Source: DASRDB01 sp035652815
GTDB taxonomy: Bacteria > Chloroflexota > Ktedonobacteria > Ktedonobacterales > Ktedonobacteraceae
Length of the DNA: 64,000 nucleotides
Assembly (NCBI GenBank): GCA_035652815.1
Contig: DASRDB010000001.1
Coordinates: forward strand, 310,001 to 374,000
Reading direction: 5' to 3'
Shown: positions 50,929 through 59,403 of the stretch, piece by piece
How the letters are laid out: every line of letters begins with the position of its first letter
Numbering within the stretch: position 1 is the stretch's first letter
Program-made: the position numbers and the translations under genes
Notes under the pieces: generated by a model
Database searches by the model: none
The model's input: the letters and a program-made list of their open reading frames with translations, nothing else
What the model was told of the DNA's origin: nothing

Positions 50929-53361
50929 TCAGGCTTTCACCTTCTCGTTCTTGGGATCATACAACGGCTCTTTCATCACCGTCGCCCCATAGCGGATACC
51001 AAACATCTGGGTCTCAACGCGGGTTCCGGGTGTTGCGTATTCAATGGGCAGGTAGCCATAAAGAATACTCTGGCGGACGGTGTAACCATATCCGGCGCTT
51101 GTCACATGACCCAGCACACGCTCGCCATCCAGCAATGGCTCGCCTCCCAGGCCGACGGCGGCGGGATCATCAACCACCAGGCAACAAAGTTTGCGCCTGA
51201 TGCCCTCGGCCTTGATACGCTCAAGTGCAGCTTTGCCGTTAAAATCGCCTTTCTGGAGTTTCACGGCGAAGCCCAGCCCGGCCTCGTAGGGGTTGTATTC
51301 GGAGGAAATATCCGCGCTCCAATAGCGATAGCCCTTCTCAAGACGCAGCGACTCGATAGCGCGATAACCTGCCGCAACCACACCCAGGTCTTGCCCGGCT
51401 TCCCAGAGCGTATCCCACAGCTTCAGGCCATATTCCATTGGCGCGTAAATCTCCCAGCCGAGTTCTCCGACATAGGTGACACGCAGGGCGAGGGCGGGAA
51501 TCTGCCCAATTGTGACATTTTGCGCGGTCAGGTAGGGGAAGGCTTCGTTTAAGAAATCTTGCTCGCTCACGCGCTGCATCAGTTCTCTTGCTTTTGGCCC
51601 CCACACGCCAATGCAACAGCGACTTGAGGTGATGTCATTGACGTAGACGCTGCCATCATCCGGCATCTGGCTGCGAATCCAGGAGAGATCATGATTGCCG
51701 AAGGCAGTTCCCGTAATGATCTGAAAACGGTCTGCTGCCAATCGCGTCACCGTCAGGTCGCATTCAATACCGCCATGCTGGTTTAGCATCTGTGTATATG
51801 TCACGGCTCCAACAGGTTGATCCATCTGGTTGTCGGTAATGCGCTGCAAGAAGACCAGCGAGCCAGGACCAAAGACCTCGATTTTGCTGAAAGAGGTTTC
51901 ATCGAAAAGGGCCACACGCTCGCGGGTCGCTTGATGTTCGGCTCCGATGGCAGGCGACCAGTAGCGGCTTGCCCAGCCGTAGGGTACGGGCCAGTCCTGC
52001 CCTTCCGCCAGTGGTTCATTGCGCGCGAACCAGTTGGGGCGCTCCCAACCAGCTTTCTCGCCAAAGACTGCGCCCAGTTCTTCCAGGCGATTATACACCG
52101 GGCTGAGGCGCAATTTACGGGCGCTGCTGCGTTCGAGGGCGGGATAGCTGATATCGTAGTAGGTGCTATAGACCTCGTGTACGCGAGTGGAGATATAGCG
52201 GCGGCTGGCGGTATAGGCTCCAAAACGCCGGATATCCATGTGCCACAAATCCAGACTCGGCTCGCCATCCACGATCCATTCGGCAATCATCTTGCCTACC
52301 GCGCCAGAGCCAGAGACGCCATGCGCGCAAAAACCGCAGGCCGCCCAGAAGCCTTTCACATCCGGGGACTCGCCCAGAATAAACTCGCCATCGGGTGTAA
52401 AGGACTCCAACCCATTGACGCGCTTCGCCAGTTCAATATGTTCCAGAGCGGGAATGCGCTCAATGCTGCCCTGCATCAGGCTTTCAAAACGTGCCGGGTC
52501 GAACGGGTGAACGGTCGGATTATCGCTATCGGGAATGGCGTCCACATCGAAAGCCACCGGATTGCGCTCGTAGCCGCCAATCACCAATCGTTCGCCATCC
52601 TGCCTAAAATAGACCAGCTTATCGGGGTCGCGCAGGTTGGGAATAACCGTATCCCCAGTAAGTTCTGGTAATGGCTCCGTCACGGCATACTGGTGCTGCA
52701 TGGGAATCAAGGGAATGGAGACGCCGACCATGCGACCAATGCGCGGCGACCAGATGCCAGCCGCTACCACGACAATTTCGGTGCGAATACGCCCTTGATT
52801 GGTCTGTACTGCCTCTACGCGCCCATTTTTCACGTCGATACCTGTCACGCGGGTGTACTCGTAAAATTGCGCGCCGCGTTCTCGTGCCTTATTTGCCAGG
52901 GCTTGCGCGAGAATGGGAGCCTTTGCCGAACCATCGGTTGGCAGCCATAACGCGCCCTCGACCCCTTCCAGCCTCATCAAAGGGAACATGCGCTTCGCCT
53001 CGCTGGCGCTAATAAGTTCCGCCTCAAGCCCTACGCTCTTCGAGAAGCCCACCTGCCGCTTCAATTCTTCCATGCGCTCCTTTGAAGAGGCCAGGCGCAG
53101 GCTCCCCACGCCAAAATAACCGGGCTGACCATCGACCGCGAGTTGCTTATAAAGTGAAATACTATAGACCAGCATCTTCGTCAGGCTCACCGATGAGCGC
53201 AACTGCCCCACCAGTCCCGGCGCGTGCGAAGTGGTGCCGCTAATAAACGGCCCCTGCTCAAGTACCACTACATCTCGCCAGCCTTTCTCCGTGAGATGAT
53301 AGGCAATACTGGAGCCTGCAATGCCGCTCCCGATAATCACAACTCTGGCCTGATCTTGCAT
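50929..53361 (-). CDS. FAD-dependent dimethylglycine/sarcosine dehydrogenase-like protein with GcvT domain
   Basis: An 810-residue fusion. The N-terminal DAO-type FAD domain starts with VVIIGSGIAGSSIAYHL and includes SGTTSHAPGLVGQLR, the His of which corresponds to the flavinylated His region of dimethylglycine dehydrogenase; the C-terminal half is a folate-binding GcvT/aminomethyltransferase domain (VALFDETSFSKIEVFGPG, GELGWEIYAPMEYGLKLWD). Such enzymes oxidatively demethylate dimethylglycine or sarcosine and transfer the one-carbon unit to tetrahydrofolate. ATG 53361 has AGGAG eight bases upstream; the longer frame to 53421 overlaps the upstream gene. It follows the choline-kinase-like gene by 32 bases, suggesting a choline/betaine breakdown unit. 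Confidence 0.92.
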   Translation of the reverse strand: MQDQARVVIIGSGIAGSSIAYHLTEKGWRDVVVLEQGPFISGTTSHAPGLVGQLRSSVSLTKMLVYSISLYKQLAVDGQPGYFGVGSLRLASSKERMEELKRQVGFSKSVGLEAELISASEAKRMFPLMRLEGVEGALWLPTDGSAKAPILAQALANKARERGAQFYEYTRVTGIDVKNGRVEAVQTNQGRIRTEIVVVAAGIWSPRIGRMVGVSIPLIPMQHQYAVTEPLPELTGDTVIPNLRDPDKLVYFRQDGERLVIGGYERNPVAFDVDAIPDSDNPTVHPFDPARFESLMQGSIERIPALEHIELAKRVNGLESFTPDGEFILGESPDVKGFWAACGFCAHGVSGSGAVGKMIAEWIVDGEPSLDLWHMDIRRFGAYTASRRYISTRVHEVYSTYYDISYPALERSSARKLRLSPVYNRLEELGAVFGEKAGWERPNWFARNEPLAEGQDWPVPYGWASRYWSPAIGAEHQATRERVALFDETSFSKIEVFGPGSLVFLQRITDNQMDQPVGAVTYTQMLNQHGGIECDLTVTRLAADRFQIITGTAFGNHDLSWIRSQMPDDGSVYVNDITSSRCCIGVWGPKARELMQRVSEQDFLNEAFPYLTAQNVTIGQIPALALRVTYVGELGWEIYAPMEYGLKLWDTLWEAGQDLGVVAAGYRAIESLRLEKGYRYWSADISSEYNPYEAGLGFAVKLQKGDFNGKAALERIKAEGIRRKLCCLVVDDPAAVGLGGEPLLDGERVLGHVTSAGYGYTVRQSILYGYLPIEYATPGTRVETQMFGIRYGATVMKEPLYDPKNEKVKA

Positions 53362-53393
53362 GTATGTGTCTCCTGAGAAAAAGATAGATAGGG

Positions 53394-54305
53394 CTAACCT
53401 CTCTGCACCTCGCGCAGCCACTGCTCAAATGGTGAGGTTTCGACGTTATGTAAAAAACGCTCCAGGTGATGATGAGCGTACTGCCGGTAATCAAAGTCCA
53501 GTTCCGAGATGCCGATTTGCAGAAAGCCCCAGAATGACTCGCGCAAATCCGAGGCCAGCCGCATCAGGTGCAAATGCGCAAGGTCTGCCCTTCGCACCTC
53601 GCCAAAATAATAGCTCAGCAGCAACTCGCAGCGTTCGACATCCAGCGACTGGTTCACGGCGAAGTTTCCAAGATCAAAAAAGGGATCGCCCATGCCAGCA
53701 TATTCCCAGTCGAGGATGCGAATGGTTGTTTCGTCATCTAGAAAATTGCTGGCAAGCAGGTCGTTATGGCATGGGCGTATCTCATGCCGAACAGCAAGTG
53801 CCTGCTCAATCCGCTCCATCAAAGCAAACACGCGAGGCAGCGTCTGCGGAAAAGCAACCTGGTATTCGAGAGCCAGCTTATGATAGTTGCGCACCGTCTC
53901 AAACGGCGAAAAGGTGCCAGGGAAAGCAGGCCCGTTGTGATAGCGTTGCATGGATTGCACAATGCGGCGCAACGTCTCCGGCTTCGCCGCGCTTTCAGGC
54001 GAAATGGCCGCGCCCTCAATAAAGCGCGTCACCAATACATTCTCTTCCGGCAAGAAGTGCAATACTTCTGCCCCCACGCCGACTGAATAGGCAATGGCGG
54101 TACAGATACTCTCGCGTTCGCGGTCAATGCCAAGCAGGTGCGTTCCTTTCCCACCAATACGCAACACAAAACTTTCCCCGCCAATATCCACGCGATAATT
54201 CTGGTTAGTAATGCCGCCAACTAATGGAGATACCTGCACCTCGGACGCGCTCCAACCCGGAATCCAGTCCAAAATACGCCTCAGCCGCTCATCCTGGGCT
54301 TCCAT
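53394..54305 (-). CDS. Choline/ethanolamine-kinase-like phosphotransferase
   Basis: A 303-residue APH-fold kinase. The P-loop-like PLVGGITNQNYRVDI, the catalytic CHNDLLASNFL (HxDxxxxN) and the metal-binding ILDWEYAGMGDPFFDLGNF place it in the choline kinase/LicA group. It forms a two-gene unit with the dimethylglycine-dehydrogenase-like gene. Whether choline is really phosphorylated is inferred from family and context; some relatives in similar loci act on other amino alcohols. Confidence 0.88.
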   Translation of the reverse strand: MEAQDERLRRILDWIPGWSASEVQVSPLVGGITNQNYRVDIGGESFVLRIGGKGTHLLGIDRERESICTAIAYSVGVGAEVLHFLPEENVLVTRFIEGAAISPESAAKPETLRRIVQSMQRYHNGPAFPGTFSPFETVRNYHKLALEYQVAFPQTLPRVFALMERIEQALAVRHEIRPCHNDLLASNFLDDETTIRILDWEYAGMGDPFFDLGNFAVNQSLDVERCELLLSYYFGEVRRADLAHLHLMRLASDLRESFWGFLQIGISELDFDYRQYAHHHLERFLHNVETSPFEQWLREVQRG

Positions 54306-54485
54306 CGCTCACCTGTCCTTTCGGAACCCCTAAATAGGAATGCCAGCCTTTTGATGAGCATACCTGCTGTCTTGAAGGGAGTCAAGCGGCAATGTATCTA
54401 TATTTATGGGGGTTGGACTTGCTAAATTGTTGGTTACTGGTATTTGTTGAGCGTGGCAAGTTCTCTATCATCATACTCCCCCAGA

Positions 54486-54572
54486 TGTCATCCTGAGCGC
54501 AGCGAAGGATCTCCGGTCTCGGGGCGCGCTCCTGCCCGGCAACGGAGATCCTTCGCTGCGCTCAGGATGACA
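54486..54572. repeat. TGTCATCCTGAG inverted-repeat element, copy 9
   Basis: Arms TGTCATCCTGAGCGCAGCGA and exact complement around a GC-rich centre; no outer arms. It lies in the spacer 54306-54709, which otherwise contains only the terminator at 54608. Confidence 0.88.
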
Positions 54573-54607
54573 GGCCAGAGGGGCTTTTTTCTGGCATATC
54601 GGGAACT

Positions 54608-54631
54608 AAAAAACTCCTGGAAAACCAGGAG
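54608..54631 (-). terminator. Rho-independent terminator of the small membrane protein gene
   Basis: On the minus strand CTCCTGG-TTTT-CCAGGAG is followed by TTTTTT, about 80 bases after the stop at 54710. Confidence 0.75.
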
Positions 54632-54709
54632 CTTCTTGTTCTAACGTACCTACTCTTTGTCCAATGGCCTTTTGCCTGATTGTAAGTGAGAATAATCAGG
54701 CTATAACAG

Positions 54710-54901
54710 TTACTTCTGGTTGATAAAGTTCAGAATGGACGCACTAAAAACCCTTTGCTGTCCTGGAGCATCGTTCACAAGAGCATCCTGCGTTCTGGAA
54801 TCAACACGCATGCGCGCCATACTATAGACAAATGCCACCAGCAAACCGAGGACAAGCAATACAAACAGGCCGGTGAGAAGCAACTCGATAATCATAGTCA
54901 T
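54710..54901 (-). CDS. Small single-pass membrane protein
   Basis: A 63-residue protein with one transmembrane helix (LLLTGLFVLLVLGLLVAFVY) followed by a polar tail (MARMRVDSRTQDALVN). ATG 54901 is preferred to the ATG at 55003 because GAAGAGA lies directly upstream and the helix then begins at residue 6. No family recognised. A good terminator follows, supporting that it is a real transcript. Confidence 0.55.
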   Translation of the reverse strand: MTMIIELLLTGLFVLLVLGLLVAFVYSMARMRVDSRTQDALVNDAPGQQRVFSASILNFINQK

Positions 54902-55084
54902 TCTCTTCTTTCCCTCTTTTCGAGGACCTGCTTTTCCTATTGGGAAGACTACATACACAGAACTACCTATAGGCATTCTTATCTCAACAACTTGCGCAAG
55001 CACGGTGCTGAATCATGATCTAAGCACAAAGCTATACATATTATAGGGCCATCTATTTCAGAAAACAAGGTTATTTTTGTGTTT

Positions 55085-55315
55085 TTAGTCAGAAAAATCC
55101 TCAGGCGCAACAAACAACTGCACGTAGCCGCATTTGGTACATACCAGGGCCTTCACAATAGAACCAACCGTTTTATGCCTCTTTGAAAGAACTTTCAAGG
55201 TGCTGGTCGCGCCAAAGCCGAAAGAACCTTCACCAGCATTGGTACCCCTCCAGACACGCTCATTGCCTTTTGCAGCGCAAACAGGACATGGGGGACGAAC
55301 TGTGGGAATCGGCAT
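55085..55315 (-). CDS. Small zinc-ribbon protein
   Basis: A 76-residue protein with two CxxC pairs about 45 residues apart (CPVC near residue 10 and CTKC near residue 62), separated by a Gly-rich, basic segment. ATG 55315 is chosen for the very strong GGAGGT eight bases upstream; an open frame continues to 55555 but has unlike composition. Similar lone zinc ribbons are common but uncharacterised. Confidence 0.7.
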   Translation of the reverse strand: MPIPTVRPPCPVCAAKGNERVWRGTNAGEGSFGFGATSTLKVLSKRHKTVGSIVKALVCTKCGYVQLFVAPEDFSD

Positions 55316-55747
55316 AAGTTGTTTACCTCCTATATATATAAAATATTTATCTCTAGCGTATTCGCCATTGTTTCTGATTGCTACTTTTGTTGTCTTACTT
55401 CCCTCATCATAATAAACGCAAGCAGGCATAGGGCGATAAAAAAGATAATGGCTGAGACGATAAAAAAGGTCTGTCCACCTATGAATGCTTTCAGGGCTGC
55501 GACTATAAAGGCACCGAAAAACCGGAAAGCCCCGGCCTCCTTTGCGGCCCTTCATATGAAGAAGTTACTGAAGTTGAAGTATTTAACGTCAAAGGCTGTT
55601 GTTTATACATCGAAGATGTGCAAACAACAGCCTTTGACGTTAAACTTATGACAATGTATCTTCAGAAACCCATCTTACAAATTTGTTCGCCTTGAAGCTG
55701 AAAGTCCATCTATAATCTAATTAACCACTCATGCACAATACGTAGAG
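55316..55747. other. AT-rich spacer with a long hairpin
   Basis: Contains the perfect 23-base inverted repeat at 55582-55644 (TTTAACGTCAAAGGCTGTTG... and complement, 17-base loop), about 100 bases beyond the end of the duplicated-protein gene and possibly its terminator. No gene seen. Confidence 0.5.
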
Positions 55748-56260
55748 TTAGATATCTAACTTGTCGGTTTTGGCACGGTTCGAAAAGGCTGTTGCGACTC
55801 GCTGTGCCAGTTCACTTGCTGTCAATCCAGCCGCCGGATCAACTGTATATTGCAGGACGTCTGTATCAGCGATCCGGTAGAGTTCAGTTACGATTCGCCC
55901 AAGGTAGTGGTCGTTAGGACCATCTTCACCAATTAGCGGCTGTTTATATTCGGCAAGCAATCCCCTGCTTGCATTCGGATGGGTGGAACTAGAAACATCA
56001 GAAAGAAGGGCTGTTGCAATTCGCTGCATTAGCTCATTTGCTGCTAATCCATCAACCGGATCAACCATATACCGCAGGTTATGACTATCGGTACGATTTT
56101 CCTCCGGGTGTTGGGGCTTATGAATGTCATACAATTCAAGTATAACACGCCCCAAATAGGTACCACTAGATGCATCACTTACGAGAAGAGGTTGTCCGTA
56201 ATGTCCAGCTAATGGATCTGAACGTTTTGGACCCACACTGATTTTCGTTTTTTCTGCCAT
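55748..56260 (-). CDS. Protein with two internal repeats, unknown function
   Basis: A 170-residue soluble protein built from two related units of about 65 residues. Unit 1 has YGQPLLVSDASSGTYLGRVI and later YMVDPVDGLAANELMQRIAT; unit 2 has YKQPLIGEDGPNDHYLGRIV and YTVDPAAGLTASELAQRVAT. The conserved pattern is YxQPL..YLGR(I/V)..ELY...VDP..GL.A.EL.QR.ATA. No known domain is recognised. It is the last gene of the leftward cassette that begins with the MauE-like gene; 136 bases separate it from the Tat-exported Cys-rich protein gene. ATG 56260 lies behind AAAGGGTAC. Confidence 0.7.
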   Translation of the reverse strand: MAEKTKISVGPKRSDPLAGHYGQPLLVSDASSGTYLGRVILELYDIHKPQHPEENRTDSHNLRYMVDPVDGLAANELMQRIATALLSDVSSSTHPNASRGLLAEYKQPLIGEDGPNDHYLGRIVTELYRIADTDVLQYTVDPAAGLTASELAQRVATAFSNRAKTDKLDI

Positions 56261-56396
56261 GTCTGTACCCTTTCGTTTCTACCTCATAATCCATCATATA
56301 CATTTAATATATGAGCATTATGACAAACGGCACTTCTTGTGAAGTGAAATTGCCCAAGCTATCAAACTGTGACACTTGAGTCCAATTGAAAAAGGT

Positions 56397-56753
56397 TCAT
56401 AAGCAGATACCGGCGGTACAGCTAAATCCAGGTTCAGGTGGATTAGTTGAGATCCAGTACCAGGAACCGAATGCAGCATGCGGCTTGAGCCAACAACAAT
56501 CCACGCATTGCACAAAGCAGCGCTCTCCGCCACTATAACAATACGAGGAGTAAAGGCTGCATTCACCTACACAAGGAGCAGGAAGTTGGGGTAGTGCAAA
56601 TACGGTTTGCAATCCTCGTCCAAATCCTCCTATGCCTGCTCCAATACCAGCAATCACTGCACCGCCCTTTGCTAAGAGGCGAAAAAAGCTTCGGCGCGAT
56701 AAATGCATCGCAAATCGAGCTGCTTCCTTTGTTGGGTCTGTACGCCTTTTCAT
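56397..56753 (-). CDS. Tat-exported cysteine-rich small protein
   Basis: A 118-residue precursor. A twin-arginine signal (SRRSFF at 19-24) and a Gly/Ala-rich hydrophobic region lead to a mature part of about 63 residues with nine cysteines (61, 65, 72, 79, 83, 86, 87, 112, 117) and three tryptophans (88, 98, 100). AAGGAG precedes ATG 56753. A Tat leader on a Cys-rich small protein next to MauD- and MauE-like genes recalls the methylamine dehydrogenase light chain, MauA, but the mature part is about half as long and no heavy-chain gene is present. Folding with cofactor or disulfides in the cytoplasm, or a disulfide-rich secreted peptide, are both possible. Confidence 0.75.
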   Translation of the reverse strand: MKRRTDPTKEAARFAMHLSRRSFFRLLAKGGAVIAGIGAGIGGFGRGLQTVFALPQLPAPCVGECSLYSSYCYSGGERCFVQCVDCCWLKPHAAFGSWYWISTNPPEPGFSCTAGICL

Positions 56754-56802
56754 CGTTTACTCCTTATAATTGTAAGAGAAATGAGTAGCTATCTCCTGGA
56801 AA

Positions 56803-57444
56803 TTAAATTCCAGCCGTAAACTGAGTTGATATCGTATTCTGGCTCTTCTCCTTCTCTTCATCTTCTGCCAATGAAGTGGCGTGAATTCCCAGTACAAGTT
56901 CTAACCAATTAAGCGTGGGACCAAGCATTTGTCGCATAACGCGACCATGACTGTTCAGTACTATCCCAAACGGAGTTCCACTAATGCCGTAGTTCTGAAT
57001 AACTATGCCTGCTTGATCAACCAAAATATGTATGCATTCCAGTTGCCGTAAATATTTCTGCGCCATATTTGCAACAGAGTCTAATTCACCGGCAACAACT
57101 AAAGCTATGGAATGCTTGATAGTCACATTCTGATAAGTGCTAACAAGATGAGCAAGTGTACCAAGCAATGCTTGACATGAGTCACATTTGGTGGAAAGAA
57201 ACAGTAGAAGTAATTCTTGTTCTTTTTTTAAAAGGCTCTTGCTCGCAATGACATGTCCACTAAGGTCTGGCAATGAGAATTCTGTTGCGTACTCTCCGCG
57301 CACAAAACGAGAAGAACGAGGTATAACCTCCTCTATCTTATCCTGAATCGAGCCAAGATAGCGAAGTACACCCGCCATAATACAGATTAAAAATACTAAT
57401 ACTATCCACTGCAAAATAAAAACAATAATCCAAATTGTTGGCAC
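56803..57444 (-). CDS. MauD/TlpA-like membrane-anchored thiol-disulfide protein
   Basis: A 213-residue thioredoxin-fold protein with one N-terminal transmembrane helix (residues 5-28), facing outside. The redox motif is CDSC (87-90) in LFLSTKCDSCQALL, and the cis-Pro loop is GTPFG (Thr157-Pro158). FSLPDLSGH and GRVMRQMLGP complete the MauD/TlpA pattern. It probably reduces or isomerises disulfides of exported proteins. Position between the MauE-like gene and the gene for a nine-Cys exported protein makes that protein the likely client. Confidence 0.82.
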   Translation of the reverse strand: MPTIWIIVFILQWIVLVFLICIMAGVLRYLGSIQDKIEEVIPRSSRFVRGEYATEFSLPDLSGHVIASKSLLKKEQELLLLFLSTKCDSCQALLGTLAHLVSTYQNVTIKHSIALVVAGELDSVANMAQKYLRQLECIHILVDQAGIVIQNYGISGTPFGIVLNSHGRVMRQMLGPTLNWLELVLGIHATSLAEDEEKEKSQNTISTQFTAGI

Positions 57445-57518
57445 TTTAACGCCTCCATTTCTCTGTCTAAGATATACTGCGCGCTTCTACGTGGCCTTTG
57501 AAAAGACCGTAGAAATAA

Positions 57519-57743
57519 TTACCTTCTGTGTTTTGAAGGCATGCGATTTATCTGTAACAAAAGACCAAAATCGTCTAAGAGGAACAAAATACCAAACGTC
57601 AAAGTTATCGCTGCGACAGTAGGACAAAGAATCGCAAAATTAGTCAATGTTCTCAAATCCTGTTGCCAAAGAACAGATAAAGAAATATCCTTTGGCGATA
57701 CAAATGCATAAAATATGAGGAAAAGAGCCAGAATTATCAGCAC
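57519..57743 (-). CDS. C-terminal half of a split MauE-like membrane protein
   Basis: A 74-residue frame with two hydrophobic segments, GTG start at 57743. Read upstream without a start it continues as VKISSISLVRNSVLIILAL, which is what normally follows the CxCFG motif in full-length MauE proteins. That motif ends the preceding frame, 33 bases upstream. The two frames are related by a -1 shift near 57780; together they would give about 190 residues, the usual MauE length. Either a disrupted gene, a sequence error, or two separate chains. Confidence 0.6.
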   Translation of the reverse strand: MLIILALFLIFYAFVSPKDISLSVLWQQDLRTLTNFAILCPTVAAITLTFGILFLLDDFGLLLQINRMPSKHRR

Positions 57744-57775
57744 ACTGTTTCGTACAAGACTTATAGAGCTAATTT

Positions 57776-58096
57776 TTACCCTGCCTTACCAAAACAGTGA
57801 CATTGAATGCGTCTTCCACGAGCAAGATTAATTGCGATTGCAATTGTAAAAACGAACAGAAGTATAGTGGCTAGACCTGCCGCGAAAAGGAGATTCATAC
57901 CTGTAAAAAGCCATATACCTGAAAATAACTCAACAAAAGGAAGAATATAAGCTACAGGCTTTACAAGTGATTTCGGTAAAAGTTGATATTCTGCAATAGT
58001 ATCTGGAAGAGAATCCCAAAAAAACATTTTTCCTATACCAGAGCGAAGGAAAATAATGCCAAGTAGGGAATAACAGGCAATTACTGTAGAAAACAT
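57776..58096 (-). CDS. N-terminal half of MauE/DoxX-family redox membrane protein
   Basis: A 106-residue protein with three to four hydrophobic helices. The MauE/DoxX pattern is seen in LRSGIGKMFFWDSLPDTIAEYQLLP, PFVELFSGIWLFTG and the vicinal-type cysteines QCHCFGK (Cys99, Cys101). MauE is required with MauD for maturation of the disulfide-rich methylamine dehydrogenase light chain. The frame stops directly after CHCFGKAG, where full-length relatives continue; see the 57519 frame. AGGAG precedes ATG 58096. First gene of the leftward cassette. Confidence 0.75.
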   Translation of the reverse strand: MFSTVIACYSLLGIIFLRSGIGKMFFWDSLPDTIAEYQLLPKSLVKPVAYILPFVELFSGIWLFTGMNLLFAAGLATILLFVFTIAIAINLARGRRIQCHCFGKAG

Positions 58097-58179
58097 TATT
58101 ATCTCCTCTTAATAATGAGAAGAGCAAAGTGAATACAAGATTTATTACTCGATAGTTTCGTAGTAACGGCACTAAAAGA

Positions 58180-58210
58180 AGTATACCCAGCAAATAGATA
58201 AAATTGTCAA
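58180..58210 (-). promoter_or_regulatory. Possible promoter of the MauE/MauD cassette
   Basis: On the minus strand TTGACA (58205-58210) and TATACT (58180-58185) are perfect or near-perfect boxes but 19 bases apart. That spacing is typical of MerR-activated promoters, so regulated expression is possible. Confidence 0.45.
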
Positions 58211-58362
58211 GTCTTTTTCACAAAATTTCATCATAATCAAAAAAAGAGATATCAGATAGAAAACGATTTAGCTTATTGCAATCTCCCCCCCTCAACCATC
58301 CAGATTGTATAATAACACCACATCAATACCAAAATTCATGCATGGAAGGACGAACGCAACAT

Positions 58363-59403
58363 ATGAGCAGAGCATACAGCAATCGCATCGGGTTGACGGC
58401 TGACTCGCCAAATTTTCCGGCGGCCTGGGATGAGGTCGTAGAAAAGGTCAAGATCGCCGACGAACTGGGGTACGATTCTATCTGGCTGGGCGAGTCCTGG
58501 GGCTATGAGCTTTTTACGTCGATGGCCGATCTAGTGAGGGCGACGAAGCGTATCAAAATCGGGGCGGGTATTGCCAATATTTATTCGCGCACTCCGGCGC
58601 TGCTTGCCAGCACGGTAGCGACGTTGGATGAGCGTTCGGGCGGGCGCATTCTGCTGGGGCTTGGGCCGTCCGGGGCGAATGTGATTGAACACTGGCATGG
58701 CGTTCCCTTTCAGAAGCCGGTGCAGCGCACGCGTGAATATGTAGAGATCATTCGCATGATCCTGCGCGGCGAAAAGCTGATCTATCACGGCGAATTTTTC
58801 AATCTCGAACGCGGCTTCAAATTGCGCTTCACGCCTATTCGCAAAGACGTTCCTATTTATATCGCGGCGATGGGGCCTAAAAACGTGGTGCAGTCAGGCG
58901 AAATTGCTGATGGTGTCTTGCCCGTCTACTGGCCCGCTACCAGATGGCACGTGTTGCGCGAACAGCTTGACGAAGGCGCGAAGCTGGCAGGACGACCGCC
59001 GCATAGCGCCATGATTGCTCCCTACATCACCTGCGTCATCCTGGATGAGAACGCAACAGAGGAAGAGCGGGCCGATGCGCGTTTCAAGGCTGCCATGCCT
59101 CTTTCCTACTATATTGGCAAGATGGGTGTCTACTACGCGCAAATGCTGACGCGCAACGGCTTCGGCAAAGAAGTTGAGGCGGTACAGGAAGGCTGGAAAA
59201 AGGGTCTGCAAACGGCGGTCGAGTCGGTCGCGCCAGAGATGCTTGACGCGACTTCGATTATCGGAACGCCCCAGGAGATTGTCGCCAAACTCGATCAATG
59301 GGTCGCGGCTGGCGTCGATGAACCCATTTTAAGTATGCCTGCTGGCTCGCCTGATATTGCCGGTCCGAAGCTAGAGGCGCTTATGAAGGCTGTACAAGCC
59401 TGA
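58363..59403 (+). CDS. LLM-class F420-dependent oxidoreductase
   Basis: Luciferase-like TIM-barrel enzyme of about 346 residues that uses F420H2 or a flavin. KIADELGYDSIWLGESWGYE, TKRIKIGAGIANIYSRTP, TLDERSGGRILLGLGPSG and the late PVYWPATRWHVLREQL are typical of F420-dependent methylenetetrahydromethanopterin-reductase-like proteins. ATG 58363 begins at the conserved N-terminus; ATG 58342 and 58276 are upstream alternatives. It overlaps the convergent M48 gene by 23 bases at the 3' end. Substrate unknown. Confidence 0.9.
   Translation: MSRAYSNRIGLTADSPNFPAAWDEVVEKVKIADELGYDSIWLGESWGYELFTSMADLVRATKRIKIGAGIANIYSRTPALLASTVATLDERSGGRILLGLGPSGANVIEHWHGVPFQKPVQRTREYVEIIRMILRGEKLIYHGEFFNLERGFKLRFTPIRKDVPIYIAAMGPKNVVQSGEIADGVLPVYWPATRWHVLREQLDEGAKLAGRPPHSAMIAPYITCVILDENATEEERADARFKAAMPLSYYIGKMGVYYAQMLTRNGFGKEVEAVQEGWKKGLQTAVESVAPEMLDATSIIGTPQEIVAKLDQWVAAGVDEPILSMPAGSPDIAGPKLEALMKAVQA

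Noticed and set aside
56397..56753. Cys-rich Tat protein as methylamine dehydrogenase light chain (MauA)
   Set aside because: Mature part is about 63 residues with nine cysteines, whereas MauA has about 130 with twelve; no heavy-chain gene is present.
57770..57790. Programmed -1 frameshifting in the MauE-like gene
   Set aside because: No standard slippery heptamer in the right frame and no obvious downstream pseudoknot; kept only as a split gene.
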